Shown here: piece by piece, positions 15,940 to 23,900 of the stretch
Layout: the number at the start of each line of letters is the position of its first letter
Numbering within the stretch: position 1 is the stretch's first letter
Origin: JAYZDF01 sp036337945
GTDB taxonomy: Bacteria; Myxococcota; Kuafuiibacteriia; Kuafuiibacteriales; Kuafuiibacteriaceae
DNA length: 24,271 nt
Reading direction: 5' to 3'
Assembly (NCBI GenBank): GCA_036337945.1
Contig: JAYZDF010000096.1
Location: forward strand, 1 to 24,271
The notes under the pieces: generated by a model
Databases searched by the model: none
What the model saw: the letters and a program-made list of their open reading frames with translations, nothing else
Told to the model about the DNA's origin: nothing
Position numbers and translations under genes: made by a program

Positions 15940-16722
15940 TTAATTACCTGGCCGTGCTGACACGAGAGTCAGTGTATAATTTCCGTTTGGGTTCAGAGTA
16001 TCGAACGAATTTCCTAAGCGCTCATTGATTTTTGTAAGAAAGCCCCGTGAATCGTATTCGATCGTCATTGATCGCTGTTTGACGGCTTGCGGGAAGGTTG
16101 AGAGCTCAGGGTCGTCACCGCTTAGCTGCAATACCCAATCCAGCCGATTGCTCGCTGGGTCAGGCGCACGACTAGATGGTCCCGTTTCTGCATGTAAATC
16201 ATTGAATTCATTACGTATATTTTCAATGTTTCGCATGTCGAGAAAGAATATACCGGGGTAGGGTATCGTTTTGGGAGGTCTTTTTGACGGTGTCGTCGGT
16301 GCTTTTTCGATATCTACGACAATTGAAGAAGCGGACACTTGATCGTCACGATTGGCCGGACCTATCAAGGCGACCCAGCTGTCGATGCCCGCGGTGGGGT
16401 CCCAGTTTTGCTGAAAAGTATTTTGGCCGCTCCCCACAACTGTGATTGTGCTGTTCGTGCCTTTGTCCTCGACGGATTGAATGGTCAAGATCAGAGTGTA
16501 TGCACTGTTTTGCTCCTGGTTACCCTGCCGCTTTGTGAGTGTTGCCTGGTATTCAAACGTCCAGCCCGCCATGAGCGCGAGTGGTTCGTCAAATCCGCCA
16601 TCGACTAAGGCTAGGCCTGAGTCCGCGCGACCTTTCGCAATGTTGTCGTCTTCTGCACATCCGACAAGCACCAATGCTGCGAGCAGGAACGTGGGAACAC
16701 ATACCGGGTTGAGTTTGGACAT
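15940..16722 (-). CDS. Lipoprotein of unknown function
   Basis: This 260-residue lipoprotein has signal MSKLNPVCVPTFLLAALVLVGC with lipobox Cys22, then a short Asp/Gly-rich linker and a beta-rich body. The body includes MAGWTFEYQATLTKRQGNQ, DKGTNSTITVVGSGQNTF and a C-terminal part with MTIEYDSRGFLTKINERLGN. I do not recognise a family; the start pattern (GWTFEY...) and repeated strands resemble single-domain extracellular beta proteins that measure or bind a ligand. The ATG at 16722 is preferred to an earlier TTG at 16734 because it gives the better lipoprotein signal. It is the first gene of the lipoprotein / PPC lipoprotein / hydrolase operon, and a possible promoter is listed upstream. Confidence 0.75.
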   Translation of the reverse strand: MSKLNPVCVPTFLLAALVLVGCAEDDNIAKGRADSGLALVDGGFDEPLALMAGWTFEYQATLTKRQGNQEQNSAYTLILTIQSVEDKGTNSTITVVGSGQNTFQQNWDPTAGIDSWVALIGPANRDDQVSASSIVVDIEKAPTTPSKRPPKTIPYPGIFFLDMRNIENIRNEFNDLHAETGPSSRAPDPASNRLDWVLQLSGDDPELSTFPQAVKQRSMTIEYDSRGFLTKINERLGNSFDTLNPNGNYTLTLVSARPGN

Positions 16723-17074
16723 AGGTGACTGCAACTATACCTCGTTATCCCGTTTGTAGGTTCGTCGCAGAGTCATGGCAACACCATGAAATACAGAAAA
16801 GCTCGAAAATGACGGCAAAAAAAGACAATTTTCTGACTCGCGATCAACACTGCTGTTTTCCTGTAGATCGTTTTTGTGTAGAGTGTTCGACATACGGTCA
16901 GCAGAAGTTTTGAAGTGAAAGGGGAATTTGCTTCGAAGCGTGCGCGAGGTGTGCACCAGGTTTGGCGGCTTGGGCACGTTGTCATTTGGGCGGAATCGAG
17001 TGTGGGGACACGAAATTCCGCTTATCGCATCCGAAATCTCTCGACCCGCGGCCGACCGAAAAAAGGGGAATTCG
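16723..17074. other. Divergent intergenic region between the lipoprotein operon and the tail-anchored protein
   Basis: These 352 bases hold no gene I can support. They must carry promoters in both directions; a weak minus-strand candidate is given separately, and I see no good plus-strand -10/-35 pair. A similar purine stretch, AAAGGGGAATT, occurs twice, at about 16918 and 17062, the second serving as the ribosome binding site of the 17075 gene. The frame of that gene stays open upstream to 16928, but its composition there looks non-coding. Confidence 0.5.
16790..16818 (-). promoter_or_regulatory. Possible sigma-70-type promoter for the lipoprotein operon
   Basis: Read on the minus strand, TTGCCG (complement of 16813-16818) is followed after 17 bases by TGTATT (complement of 16790-16795). 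Each hexamer matches consensus at four of six positions. It lies about 70 bases upstream of the lipoprotein start at 16722. This is a weak match, offered only because spacing and location fit. Confidence 0.25.
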
Positions 17075-18613
17075 ATGGTTCAAACCAGAGATTTTGAACA
17101 AAGCGAAGTGCAGAACTTTGCGGCGTCGTCGTACGTGCAGCTTAAGTTGGCAGACCTATGCGGTCAGTGGAGCCGGGCGGGAGCGGCCTTACCGGTGGCT
17201 GTCGTTGTTTCTATTGTCGACGACATTCTTGCCACACAGCCGAGTATGTTTACCGGAAATATACCTGCAGACCTACGTCTTAGCGATGTCTTGTTGGATA
17301 GCTATGGCCAAGTTCATCTCATCTCGCAAAAGTCGCTCTCACATGAAGCGCTTGTGAGTCTCTTATACCGCTTGCTTTGTGGCGGCGTGGGCGAAGAAGC
17401 GATTCCTTCCAGCGCACGTATGTTTCTTGCTCAACTTGATGACCGAGCTCACTTTGGTATGCGACTAGACCCGGATGTTGTTCGTGCTGAACTTCGTCAG
17501 GCTTTGGGGTCACCCGCGGAGCGCTTCGAGGTTGGAAATTGTGTGCGGTTTGCACAAAATGCTCAACCCGCTCAACCACCCGTCCCTTCCTTTTCACCAT
17601 GGTCAAATGTTGTCGCTTCTGCGAGTGATATTCCTTCGGCGTCGATGCCTTATGAAAGCTTCGGGATTGCTGCGAACGTTGATCTGGATTCTCTGGCTGC
17701 GTACACTGGCCCAGAGGAGGCTGAGTATAGCTCTAACTCTGTACTAGACGCCTCCGCTTCACAAGAATCGCCCACCGAAGATTTGCCAAATCTAGGTCTC
17801 GATGCGCTTGAGCCAGAACCTCAAGTAGTGATTGATAGTCAAATTGATCACTCGCAAATCGAGCAACTCTCTGAACCGGACGAAGCTTTCGCATATGAAG
17901 TGAGTGAGACTTCAGATGAAAATAATATCGAACAACAGAGCGCCGATGAAGAACTTACGTCTGATGAAGCTCTGAGTGCTTACGCTTCCGATGAATCCTC
18001 TACGCTTGACCATGATGACGAAGAGAATTTTGGCTCCGACGATGATTTTGTACCTCAGGTGTTTGAAGGTGCCAACACGATGATTGAGGTCGCACACGAC
18101 CCGGGTCTTCCTCCTCCTCCACCTCCGGCCAGCCTCATGCCGAAGATTAAGATCGATGGTCCAGAGGAAAGCGAGTTGCAGACTCACCAAGCTGACGAAG
18201 AAGAGTTGGAAGTTCCGGAACTTGTTGTCGAGCACAATGACTCGGAGAATATCTGTGTAACCAATTATCCTGAGCCTGATTATTATGTAGAGCAGTCTAG
18301 CGAAGAAGGACCTCCATCTTTGCTACCTCGAGTTCGAGATGGTGTTCACACGCGACCAGGATACCGAGAGGTTACTCGGGAAAAGAGTCAACCCGAAGAA
18401 TCATCGCAGCTTCCAAGAGTTCGAATTATACCTACCAAGCGAAGACCGTTGACGTTGCCAGCGGCTCCACCTGCAAGACTAAGAACAACTTCAACAGGAC
18501 CTGCTGACAGCATGATCTCCTTGCCACGGAAGGATTCGCCAACACTTTGGGCTGCCCTCATTTGTGTATCTATCGTTTTAGGTGCCGCTATCTACTCTAT
18601 ACTTGGTAGCTAG
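17075..18613 (+). CDS. Tail-anchored acidic protein with a degenerate kinase-like N-terminus
   Basis: This 512-residue protein is unlike any family I can name with certainty. Residues 20-160 look like a worn-down C-lobe of a Ser/Thr kinase: LPVAVVVSIVDDILA, then IPADLRLSDVLLDSYGQVHLIS, where kinases have HRDL-x-x-x-N-h-L-h then G-x-h-K-h-x-DFG. Asp66 matches the HRD Asp, but the Asn is Asp71 and the DFG Asp is Ser, so it would be a pseudokinase. Residues 200-340 are a long acidic disordered stretch, followed by a proline run near 345-351 and a Pro/Arg-rich region to 485. A single hydrophobic helix, LWAALICVSIVLGAAIYSIL, ends the chain, so the bulk is cytoplasmic and tail-anchored. Start ATG 17075 is supported by AAAAGGGG six bases upstream. 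The kinase link is an inference. Confidence 0.75.
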   Translation: MVQTRDFEQSEVQNFAASSYVQLKLADLCGQWSRAGAALPVAVVVSIVDDILATQPSMFTGNIPADLRLSDVLLDSYGQVHLISQKSLSHEALVSLLYRLLCGGVGEEAIPSSARMFLAQLDDRAHFGMRLDPDVVRAELRQALGSPAERFEVGNCVRFAQNAQPAQPPVPSFSPWSNVVASASDIPSASMPYESFGIAANVDLDSLAAYTGPEEAEYSSNSVLDASASQESPTEDLPNLGLDALEPEPQVVIDSQIDHSQIEQLSEPDEAFAYEVSETSDENNIEQQSADEELTSDEALSAYASDESSTLDHDDEENFGSDDDFVPQVFEGANTMIEVAHDPGLPPPPPPASLMPKIKIDGPEESELQTHQADEEELEVPELVVEHNDSENICVTNYPEPDYYVEQSSEEGPPSLLPRVRDGVHTRPGYREVTREKSQPEESSQLPRVRIIPTKRRPLTLPAAPPARLRTTSTGPADSMISLPRKDSPTLWAALICVSIVLGAAIYSILGS

Positions 18614-18645
18614 AAGTTCGACGTCAGACGCTGCCGTCTCTGCAG

Positions 18646-21600
18646 CTAGTTAGAGCTCGAGGGCGGAGCTGATGGAACAATAATAATCACGTCTCGTGTG
18701 TCCACAACTGTAACTCCGTCTGCAATGACGTCGATATACGCTCGATATAATTGAGGAGCAGTTGTTGTGTTGACGCACGGTTGACCTGTCGCTGCGTCCT
18801 CGTTTTGTGCATTGACGTCGAAAGTAAGAACCGTCCCCGGAACCACGTTTTCCCAGCTGTCGTTTTGTCCAGCGGGAGGGAACAGATCCACAGGTATCGG
18901 TTGAGGTGCACACTGGTTCGGCGGAGTTGCCAATGTCGGCACGACGCTTTGCAAGAAGCACCGAGTATCGAGCCCTGAGTTTTGTAATTCAACTGCATCA
19001 GGTCTAAGCAAGGTTGTGATTGTGAAGGCGGAAAAGTTCACCAAAGCTTGGATACCCGTTACAACTGCGTCTCCAATCCCTGTCCCATTGTCAGCAATTT
19101 GAAAAGTCAGAGGGCACTCATTATTTCCGATTCCCGTCGGCGTTACACCAGTGCCGCCGATACCTGTACAGCATTGATTTGCTGCACAACCTGCAGGTCG
19201 CGAACCTCCAAATGCATCCCAAGCACATGGAGGTATAACCGCTCGTGTTGCCAGTGACATCCCATAGGGAAGCGCAAGTTGAGGTAGCTGCGTTCGACAG
19301 TTCGCAATACATGCTGCTTGGTTTATTGGAGTTGTCGCGGAGGTAATGTTCGTCAATAAAGTGGCGCTTGCACTGGAGTTTCCGTCATTGATACGACATT
19401 GGCTGTTTGATGGAATATATCTATTTCCATTGACGATGACGTCCATAAACCACCAACCTGTCGTTCCTGCGCCTGTCGGTGAAGTATACGACGCAACGGC
19501 GATGTAGAAAGGTCCCGTACCGGTCAACGAAACCGTAACAGTACTGTCGACAATTCCATTTGCGAAGTTAATGTCGTCGTTTAGTGCAAGCTGCGTTGCG
19601 CCATCAAAAACAGCGACTACCGTGTCTAACGAAGAACCTAAGCGGCTTGCATTCGTTGTGACGGTGACTACATCTCCAGCTACAGCACCGGCGATTTCAA
19701 ACCAATCGACGTCAGAACCAACCGGTGTATTGATACGTCCAAAGAATGTTCCCGTTTGGCGCGCACAAATTCCTTCGAACGGAGCAGGGCCCAGTTGAGT
19801 CATTCGTGTATTCGCTATGCTAACGACACGAGCGCCAATCGCGGAGAGCGCAGCTTCGGCGGTTGGCGCAGTAACAGCAGTAATCTGATTGCCGGTTCCG
19901 TATTCGTGTTGGGTATGTCCTGGCGCATCTGTAACGTGAACAATGATAGGCAGCGAATCGTCTCGGAATCCAACCCCGCCAATGGTACCGTCTGCGACGC
20001 CCGCGACCTGGTTCTGAGCTGAGTTGAAAGCAGGCACTGAGCCTCCGTTCCAAGAGGTGCCTGCCCCGGTTGCGATCTGGTACAGGGATTCAATTCCGCT
20101 CTCAGGCACGTCGACTCCGTTGCGCGTCGCGAGACCGTTTACGGCTGTTTGTGCGACGCCGACATCTGTCGTGACGCGAGTACCAAGCCGAAAAGGCACA
20201 TCACCTTCTCCTGAGCTCCCAAACGGAAAAATAGGGTAATCTTCGAATGAGCTCACTCCGGTTGCGATATCAGGAATGGCTGCGCTAACCCCGGGAATAA
20301 TTGTTCCGCTCAATGAGGTTCGCAGATTATCTATCTCTCCACCCATGGAGCCGGTGGTATCGATATTGATTGTCATGTCCGCTCGGTCGATATTGGTGTT
20401 GTTGAAGACCAAAGTATCCGTTTCTTGTGGCCCGCTGGGTGGCAGGAAGAAATAGAAATCGTCGATGATGCTGGCGGTACCACATGGGTCACTGCCGTAA
20501 GCGATTTCGGCTGGATCGGGATAAGTATCACTATCGGAGTCAGAAAGTGCTCGCTCAGAACTGCCAGGGCAACCTAGCTCAGTGGAGTCCGCGAGTCCGT
20601 CTTCATCTGAATCAAGATCTAGATAGTCAGGCGTGAGGTCGCTATCGGTATCAACAGGTGGCGTAAATAGATTTGTGTCACCGGCTTCGTCAGCGTCAGA
20701 CCAACTATCTGCATCGGAATCCAAATCACGAAAGTTCGCGATCGTATCATTGTCAGAATCGACATTACCTTCGGTCAGGTCGAGTATCGTGTCGTTATCG
20801 GAATCGGTGTCTCGAAAATCAGGTACTCCATCGCTATCCGTATCAAGCGGAGGAGTAATCGTAGAGCTGTCGCCTCCTTCGACGTCATCCAGAATTGAGT
20901 CGCTATCTGAGTCGATATCAAAGCGGTCTAATAAGGTGTCGTTGTCGGTGTCAGCAGTCCCCTCGTGAAAGTCACCAATGCCGTCGTTATCAGAATCCGG
21001 ATCAGCAAAATCGGCAGTCCGATCGAAGTCCGAATCTCGGGGTGGCGTTTGCACAATCGCATCTCCAGCTTCGACTGCATCGGATAAGGAGTCATCATCA
21101 CTGTCTAGATCCAGGTAGTTTGGCGTGCCATCGTTATCAGAATCGATGACGCCGTCGTGGTCGTCCCGAATGGTGTCCCCATCGGAGTCTTCGTCGAGGT
21201 AATTCGGGATATTATCGTTGTCTGTATCGACAGTGGTCTCTATTCGATCAGGAACCGTGTCACCATCGGAATCCTCGTCGAGAAAGTTTGGTATACCATC
21301 GTTATCAACATCGTTGATCGTTTCTATCGCATCAGCAATGCCGTCACCGTCCGAGTCGAGGTCGAGGTAGTTTGGTGTTCCATCATTGTCCGCATCCCCT
21401 GTGCCTTCGACGCTATTGTCGATGCCGTCTCCATCGGTGTCCGGATCAAGATTGTCTGGAATTCCATCCATATCTAGGTCTCCGCCACCTTCGTCGCGGT
21501 CGAGAATCCCATCACCGTCAGAATCATCGTCCCGGAAATTAGGAATGCCATCCATATCTAAGTCGCCGCTGCCTTCGACTCGGTCGAAGACACCATCACC

Positions 21601-22215
21601 ATCTGAATCCTGATCGCGGAAGTCCGGAAGTCCATCACCATCGGTGTCAACTGGTGGCGTGCTAAGGTCTGCGTCACCCGCTTCTACGTTGTCTGGAATT
21701 CCGTCGTTATCTGAATCGGAATCAAGAGAATCGGGAATTCGGTCAGCATCGGTATCAATGATGCCGTTGGTTTCATCTTGGTTACTAATGGTATCGTTGT
21801 CGTCATCTCCAATCGTGGGACCACTATCAACCGGTCCCGAGTCGGGCTGATTTTGGCTGGCATCGACTGTAGCCGCGTCCTCAGGAAGGCCAGCATCAGC
21901 AGAAGTGTTCGCGTCGGGGAATGAAGGTATCACGTCTGGAAGTGAGCTCATCGCATCCGGCGAAGTTTCACTGGCATCACTTTGTATACCTAGATCTAGG
22001 ACTTCCGTGCCTGAATCAGGTAAATCCCATAATCCCGAATCAAGTCTCAAGGTCGCATCATTGGAGATCGAGCCATCAACGCCGGTGACTGAGCCTTTTG
22101 CATCGGGAGAAAGTGGCGGTGGATCCTCACCACACCCGACCATAAAGGCAGCAATGAATAACCAGCTGCTAGTTGCTCGGACTAGAGGTTTGTGAAGCAA
22201 TTCTAACCCACTCAT
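18646..22215 (-). CDS. Giant lipoprotein with TSP3-type calcium repeats and an integrin-beta-like VWA domain
   Basis: This 1189-residue surface lipoprotein has signal and lipobox at 1-28 (WLFIAAFMVGC, Cys28). An Asp/Ser-rich linker reaches about 136, and about 13 Asp-rich thrombospondin-type-3 modules span 137-578. A VWA domain starts near 613: DTTGSMGGE carries the MIDAS Asp619, Thr621 and Ser623. Later motifs FRLGTRVTTDVG, VDVPESGIESLYQIA and DSLPIIVHVTDAPGH closely follow the order seen in integrin beta I-like domains. At about 825-935 lies a PPC-like segment (GSDVDWFEIAGAVAGDVVTV to FYIAVASYTSP), after which VWA-type sequence seems to resume (CPLTFQIADNGTGIGDAVVTGIQALVNF, about 1034-1061). 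A Cys-rich patch (CAWDAF, CAANQCC) precedes it. It is probably an adhesin or calcium-dependent binding protein; the ligand is unknown. Confidence 0.87.
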   Translation of the reverse strand: MSGLELLHKPLVRATSSWLFIAAFMVGCGEDPPPLSPDAKGSVTGVDGSISNDATLRLDSGLWDLPDSGTEVLDLGIQSDASETSPDAMSSLPDVIPSFPDANTSADAGLPEDAATVDASQNQPDSGPVDSGPTIGDDDNDTISNQDETNGIIDTDADRIPDSLDSDSDNDGIPDNVEAGDADLSTPPVDTDGDGLPDFRDQDSDGDGVFDRVEGSGDLDMDGIPNFRDDDSDGDGILDRDEGGGDLDMDGIPDNLDPDTDGDGIDNSVEGTGDADNDGTPNYLDLDSDGDGIADAIETINDVDNDGIPNFLDEDSDGDTVPDRIETTVDTDNDNIPNYLDEDSDGDTIRDDHDGVIDSDNDGTPNYLDLDSDDDSLSDAVEAGDAIVQTPPRDSDFDRTADFADPDSDNDGIGDFHEGTADTDNDTLLDRFDIDSDSDSILDDVEGGDSSTITPPLDTDSDGVPDFRDTDSDNDTILDLTEGNVDSDNDTIANFRDLDSDADSWSDADEAGDTNLFTPPVDTDSDLTPDYLDLDSDEDGLADSTELGCPGSSERALSDSDSDTYPDPAEIAYGSDPCGTASIIDDFYFFLPPSGPQETDTLVFNNTNIDRADMTINIDTTGSMGGEIDNLRTSLSGTIIPGVSAAIPDIATGVSSFEDYPIFPFGSSGEGDVPFRLGTRVTTDVGVAQTAVNGLATRNGVDVPESGIESLYQIATGAGTSWNGGSVPAFNSAQNQVAGVADGTIGGVGFRDDSLPIIVHVTDAPGHTQHEYGTGNQITAVTAPTAEAALSAIGARVVSIANTRMTQLGPAPFEGICARQTGTFFGRINTPVGSDVDWFEIAGAVAGDVVTVTTNASRLGSSLDTVVAVFDGATQLALNDDINFANGIVDSTVTVSLTGTGPFYIAVASYTSPTGAGTTGWWFMDVIVNGNRYIPSNSQCRINDGNSSASATLLTNITSATTPINQAACIANCRTQLPQLALPYGMSLATRAVIPPCAWDAFGGSRPAGCAANQCCTGIGGTGVTPTGIGNNECPLTFQIADNGTGIGDAVVTGIQALVNFSAFTITTLLRPDAVELQNSGLDTRCFLQSVVPTLATPPNQCAPQPIPVDLFPPAGQNDSWENVVPGTVLTFDVNAQNEDAATGQPCVNTTTAPQLYRAYIDVIADGVTVVDTRDVIIIVPSAPPSSSN
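20482..21807 (-). repeat. Asp-rich TSP3-type repeat array within the VWA lipoprotein
   Basis: The DNA encodes 13 modules of the form [YF]-x-D-x-D-S-D-x-D-x-[IVL]-x-D-x-x-E-G, joined by D-x-D-x-D-G-x-P-[ND]-[FY] links, with a period of about 27-35 residues. Asp spacing D-x-D-x-D-G is the calcium-binding loop of TSP3/EF-hand-like repeats. Several DNA blocks recur almost exactly (for example around 21297-21311 and 21114-21132, and the paired units at 21467-21530), suggesting growth by recombination between units. Long Ser-rich frames on the opposite strand are by-products of this array. Confidence 0.88.
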
Positions 22216-22276
22216 TTCAACTACTTATTCATACCACGTGGGGTCTACTCTCGGCCATTTTCGTGACTTTGTTCGA

Positions 22277-22311
22277 CTGAACGGTGGTGCACAGGTCCCT
22301 GAACCGTTCGG
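22277..22311. repeat. Inverted repeat in the leader of the VWA lipoprotein gene
   Basis: GAACGGT (22279-22285) and ACCGTTC (22303-22309) are perfect inverted copies, with two further pairs possible at the ends (one G-U). The inner segment is 17 bases. On the minus strand it sits between the predicted promoter and the start codon, so it could be an operator or an RNA stem that controls translation or mRNA life. Confidence 0.4.
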
Positions 22312-22312
22312 C

Positions 22313-22341
22313 GTTCTATCGCCAATCACAGGTGTTTTCAA
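22313..22341 (-). promoter_or_regulatory. Sigma-70-type promoter candidate for the VWA lipoprotein gene
   Basis: Read on the minus strand, TTGAAA (complement of 22336-22341) is followed after exactly 17 bases by TAGAAC (complement of 22313-22318). These match consensus at five and four positions. Transcription would start near 22306 and give a leader of about 90 bases that begins within the inverted repeat. Confidence 0.45.
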
Positions 22342-22501
22342 TTATTTAGCAGTTTTTGGAGTCTCGACAATCATGAGTGACTCTTCGGATCCTGCGCAAT
22401 AAAATGCCGGAGACGCTTGTAGGTTGATTGAATAGGATTGAGTCCCCAGCTTGTTGCTGAGTTGAATTGTTCTTTACGCTTTGAAATGTTTAGTGCGTTT
22501 G

Positions 22502-22549
22502 GACTGATGGAGGCACAGGTATCAGTCATCGATTCGGATATTGTATCCG
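22502..22549 (-). terminator. Two hairpins just downstream of rpoZ
   Basis: CGGATA (22535-22540) and TATCCG (22544-22549) form a perfect 6-bp stem with a three-base loop, starting seven bases beyond the rpoZ stop. Further on, GACTGAT (22502-22508) and ATCAGTC (22521-22527) form a 7-bp stem. Neither is followed by a T-run on the minus strand, so they may stabilise the rpoZ 3' end or terminate weakly. Confidence 0.35.
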
Positions 22550-22556
22550 GTTTGGT

Positions 22557-22853
22557 CTAGAGAAGACCTTTTGGAGGAACCATTTGATTTGAGTCTTTAC
22601 CGCCGTTGGGGTCTCCGTATAAATCCTTGAGTTCAGGAAGGCTCTTCTCCATAACCTCTCGCAGGTTCTTATCGAACCGAACCTTGTCTGCCGCGATTTC
22701 GCGAAGTGCCAAAACAGGCGCTTTATTCTTGCTGTGCTCAACCAAAGGTGTCGCGCCTTTAAGAAGCATGCGCGCGCGCTGGGTTGCTAACAATACCAAT
22801 GCGAATCGGTTCGTTACATTTTCGAGGCAATCTTCAACGGTTACTCTGGCCAT
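22557..22853 (-). CDS. rpoZ: DNA-directed RNA polymerase subunit omega
   Basis: This 98-residue protein is the small omega subunit, which helps assemble RNA polymerase by binding beta-prime and contributes to ppGpp response in proteobacteria. The start MARVTVEDCLENVTNRFALVLLA and ALREIAADKV are the hallmark omega motifs, and the ATG at 22853 matches the family start precisely although the frame stays open further upstream to 23075. The C-terminal tail (ELKDLYGDPNGGKDSNQMVPPKGLL) is lineage-specific. No gmk or spoT gene is adjacent within the window, unlike in many proteobacteria. It diverges from the propeller-like gene with as few as 15 bases between start codons. TTGACG (complement of about 22893-22898) may be its -35 element, but no good -10 is seen. 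Confidence 0.92.
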   Translation of the reverse strand: MARVTVEDCLENVTNRFALVLLATQRARMLLKGATPLVEHSKNKAPVLALREIAADKVRFDKNLREVMEKSLPELKDLYGDPNGGKDSNQMVPPKGLL

Positions 22854-22868
22854 ATTGAAAGACTGCGT

Positions 22869-23900
22869 ATGAGGAGAGGCATCTTTCGTCAAGTATGTTA
22901 CACCCCGAATGTGTTGAATCTTTCCGTCATCGCGGCGATTTGTCTCAGCAGTTCTCCCGTGCAATGGCCGACGGTCACTGCCGTTCAAACCCAAGTGAAC
23001 GGGTCCACGTCGAAGCTTGTTAGGGTCACGCCCGCTGGCGTCGAAGCATATCCAGTCCTTCCACCCTTCACCCACGCCAAAGGATGGGCACCGAAAGTTT
23101 CATTAAATCATAAGAAAAATCAGGCACTTGTGGTTTTGGTTCCCCCCATGGCAAGGCATGGTGGACTCGCGAATCTGTACCACCTCGATCTGGCGACGGG
23201 TCATCGCCGCCTGGTCGCCAAGCATGTAGAACCTCGCCAAAAAGCGCTATTCACACCGCAAGGTCCTCTGTACGTGACCGTACAAGGAGGCGACAGGATT
23301 ATTCAGTTAGGCGACCGTGAGCTCTTCCGTGAAACCGCCGCAATGTGGTGGCCTCTATATCTTCGAGACAATTCAATTTATTCACTCGTGTATTCTGAGC
23401 GGACGATGAAGATGATCCGACTGGATCTTTCTAGTGGGACTTCAAGGATCATTCGTGACTGGAAGTCGACCCCAGTCAGAGATTTTCAGTTTAGAGGACA
23501 TCAGGTTGTTTACCAAAGCCAACAGGCGCTTAATCGTTTCTCGGTAGAAGTCTTAGACCTGGTCTCAAGCAAAAACCGAATTGCTCACCAATCGACCCGA
23601 CCTTGGCTAACACCGATGTTCATCGATGCCGGTATTCTAATTGCCGATACTCAAAGTACTGTCGTGGGTTCTTTACGCATCCTAAGCCAGCACTCCAAAA
23701 TTGATGGCCCATCGCTCGGTGCGGGCGCGCCCATTCCCGTTACCGAGTATCAAGGCTTTGTTGCGTTTCGGCTTCAACAAAAAGATCAGCAAAGCTATCT
23801 GCTTTGGCATCAAAAAACGAACCAAATTGTAAAATTACCCACAGGTAGTGACGGCGAGTACTTACTCGAATCAATTCAGTTTGAAGGTGAGGATAAGTAA
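22869..23900 (+). CDS. Exported beta-propeller-like protein
   Basis: This 343-residue protein has an N-terminal signal-like segment (VLNLSVIAAICLSSSPVQW) and a body that looks like a WD40/TolB-type propeller. Short repeated blades include LYHLDLATGHRRLVAKH, ALFTPQGPLYVTVQGGDRII, MIRLDLSSGTSRIIRD and YLLWHQKTNQIVKLP. The blade pattern (x-h-x-x-h-D-h-x-[ST]-G-x-x-R-x-h) is evident but I cannot assign a family. The ATG at 22869 gives a basic n-region (RRG..R); a GTG at 22911 is an alternative that would leave room for divergent promoters but remove the basic residues. Its stop overlaps the start of the next gene (TAATG), so the two are coupled. Possible roles are sensing or protein interaction in the periplasm. 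Confidence 0.68.
   Translation: MRRGIFRQVCYTPNVLNLSVIAAICLSSSPVQWPTVTAVQTQVNGSTSKLVRVTPAGVEAYPVLPPFTHAKGWAPKVSLNHKKNQALVVLVPPMARHGGLANLYHLDLATGHRRLVAKHVEPRQKALFTPQGPLYVTVQGGDRIIQLGDRELFRETAAMWWPLYLRDNSIYSLVYSERTMKMIRLDLSSGTSRIIRDWKSTPVRDFQFRGHQVVYQSQQALNRFSVEVLDLVSSKNRIAHQSTRPWLTPMFIDAGILIADTQSTVVGSLRILSQHSKIDGPSLGAGAPIPVTEYQGFVAFRLQQKDQQSYLLWHQKTNQIVKLPTGSDGEYLLESIQFEGEDK

Larger units (their letters stand above)
22216..22556. other. Intergenic region between the VWA lipoprotein and rpoZ
   Basis: These 341 bases hold no supported gene. From right to left on the minus strand they carry two small hairpins just past the rpoZ stop, then a good promoter candidate, then an inverted repeat in the expected leader of the VWA gene, each listed separately. 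The ribosome binding site of the VWA gene is weak. Confidence 0.55.

Noticed and set aside
16928..17074. 49-residue upstream extension of the tail-anchored protein
   Set aside because: TTG start with poor spacing; the ATG at 17075 has a strong ribosome binding site and the extension looks non-coding.
18626..18639. Hairpin AGACG/CGTCT between convergent genes as a terminator
   Set aside because: Only five pairs and no T-run on either strand.
20633..21477. Long Ser/Arg-rich plus-strand frames opposite the TSP3 array
   Set aside because: They are by-products of the repeated Asp codons on the other strand and resemble no protein.
22526..22741. 71-residue minus-strand frame overlapping rpoZ
   Set aside because: It overlaps the well-supported rpoZ in another frame.
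22854..23075. 74-residue N-terminal extension of rpoZ
   Set aside because: Omega proteins start at MARVTV; the extension is antisense to the propeller gene.
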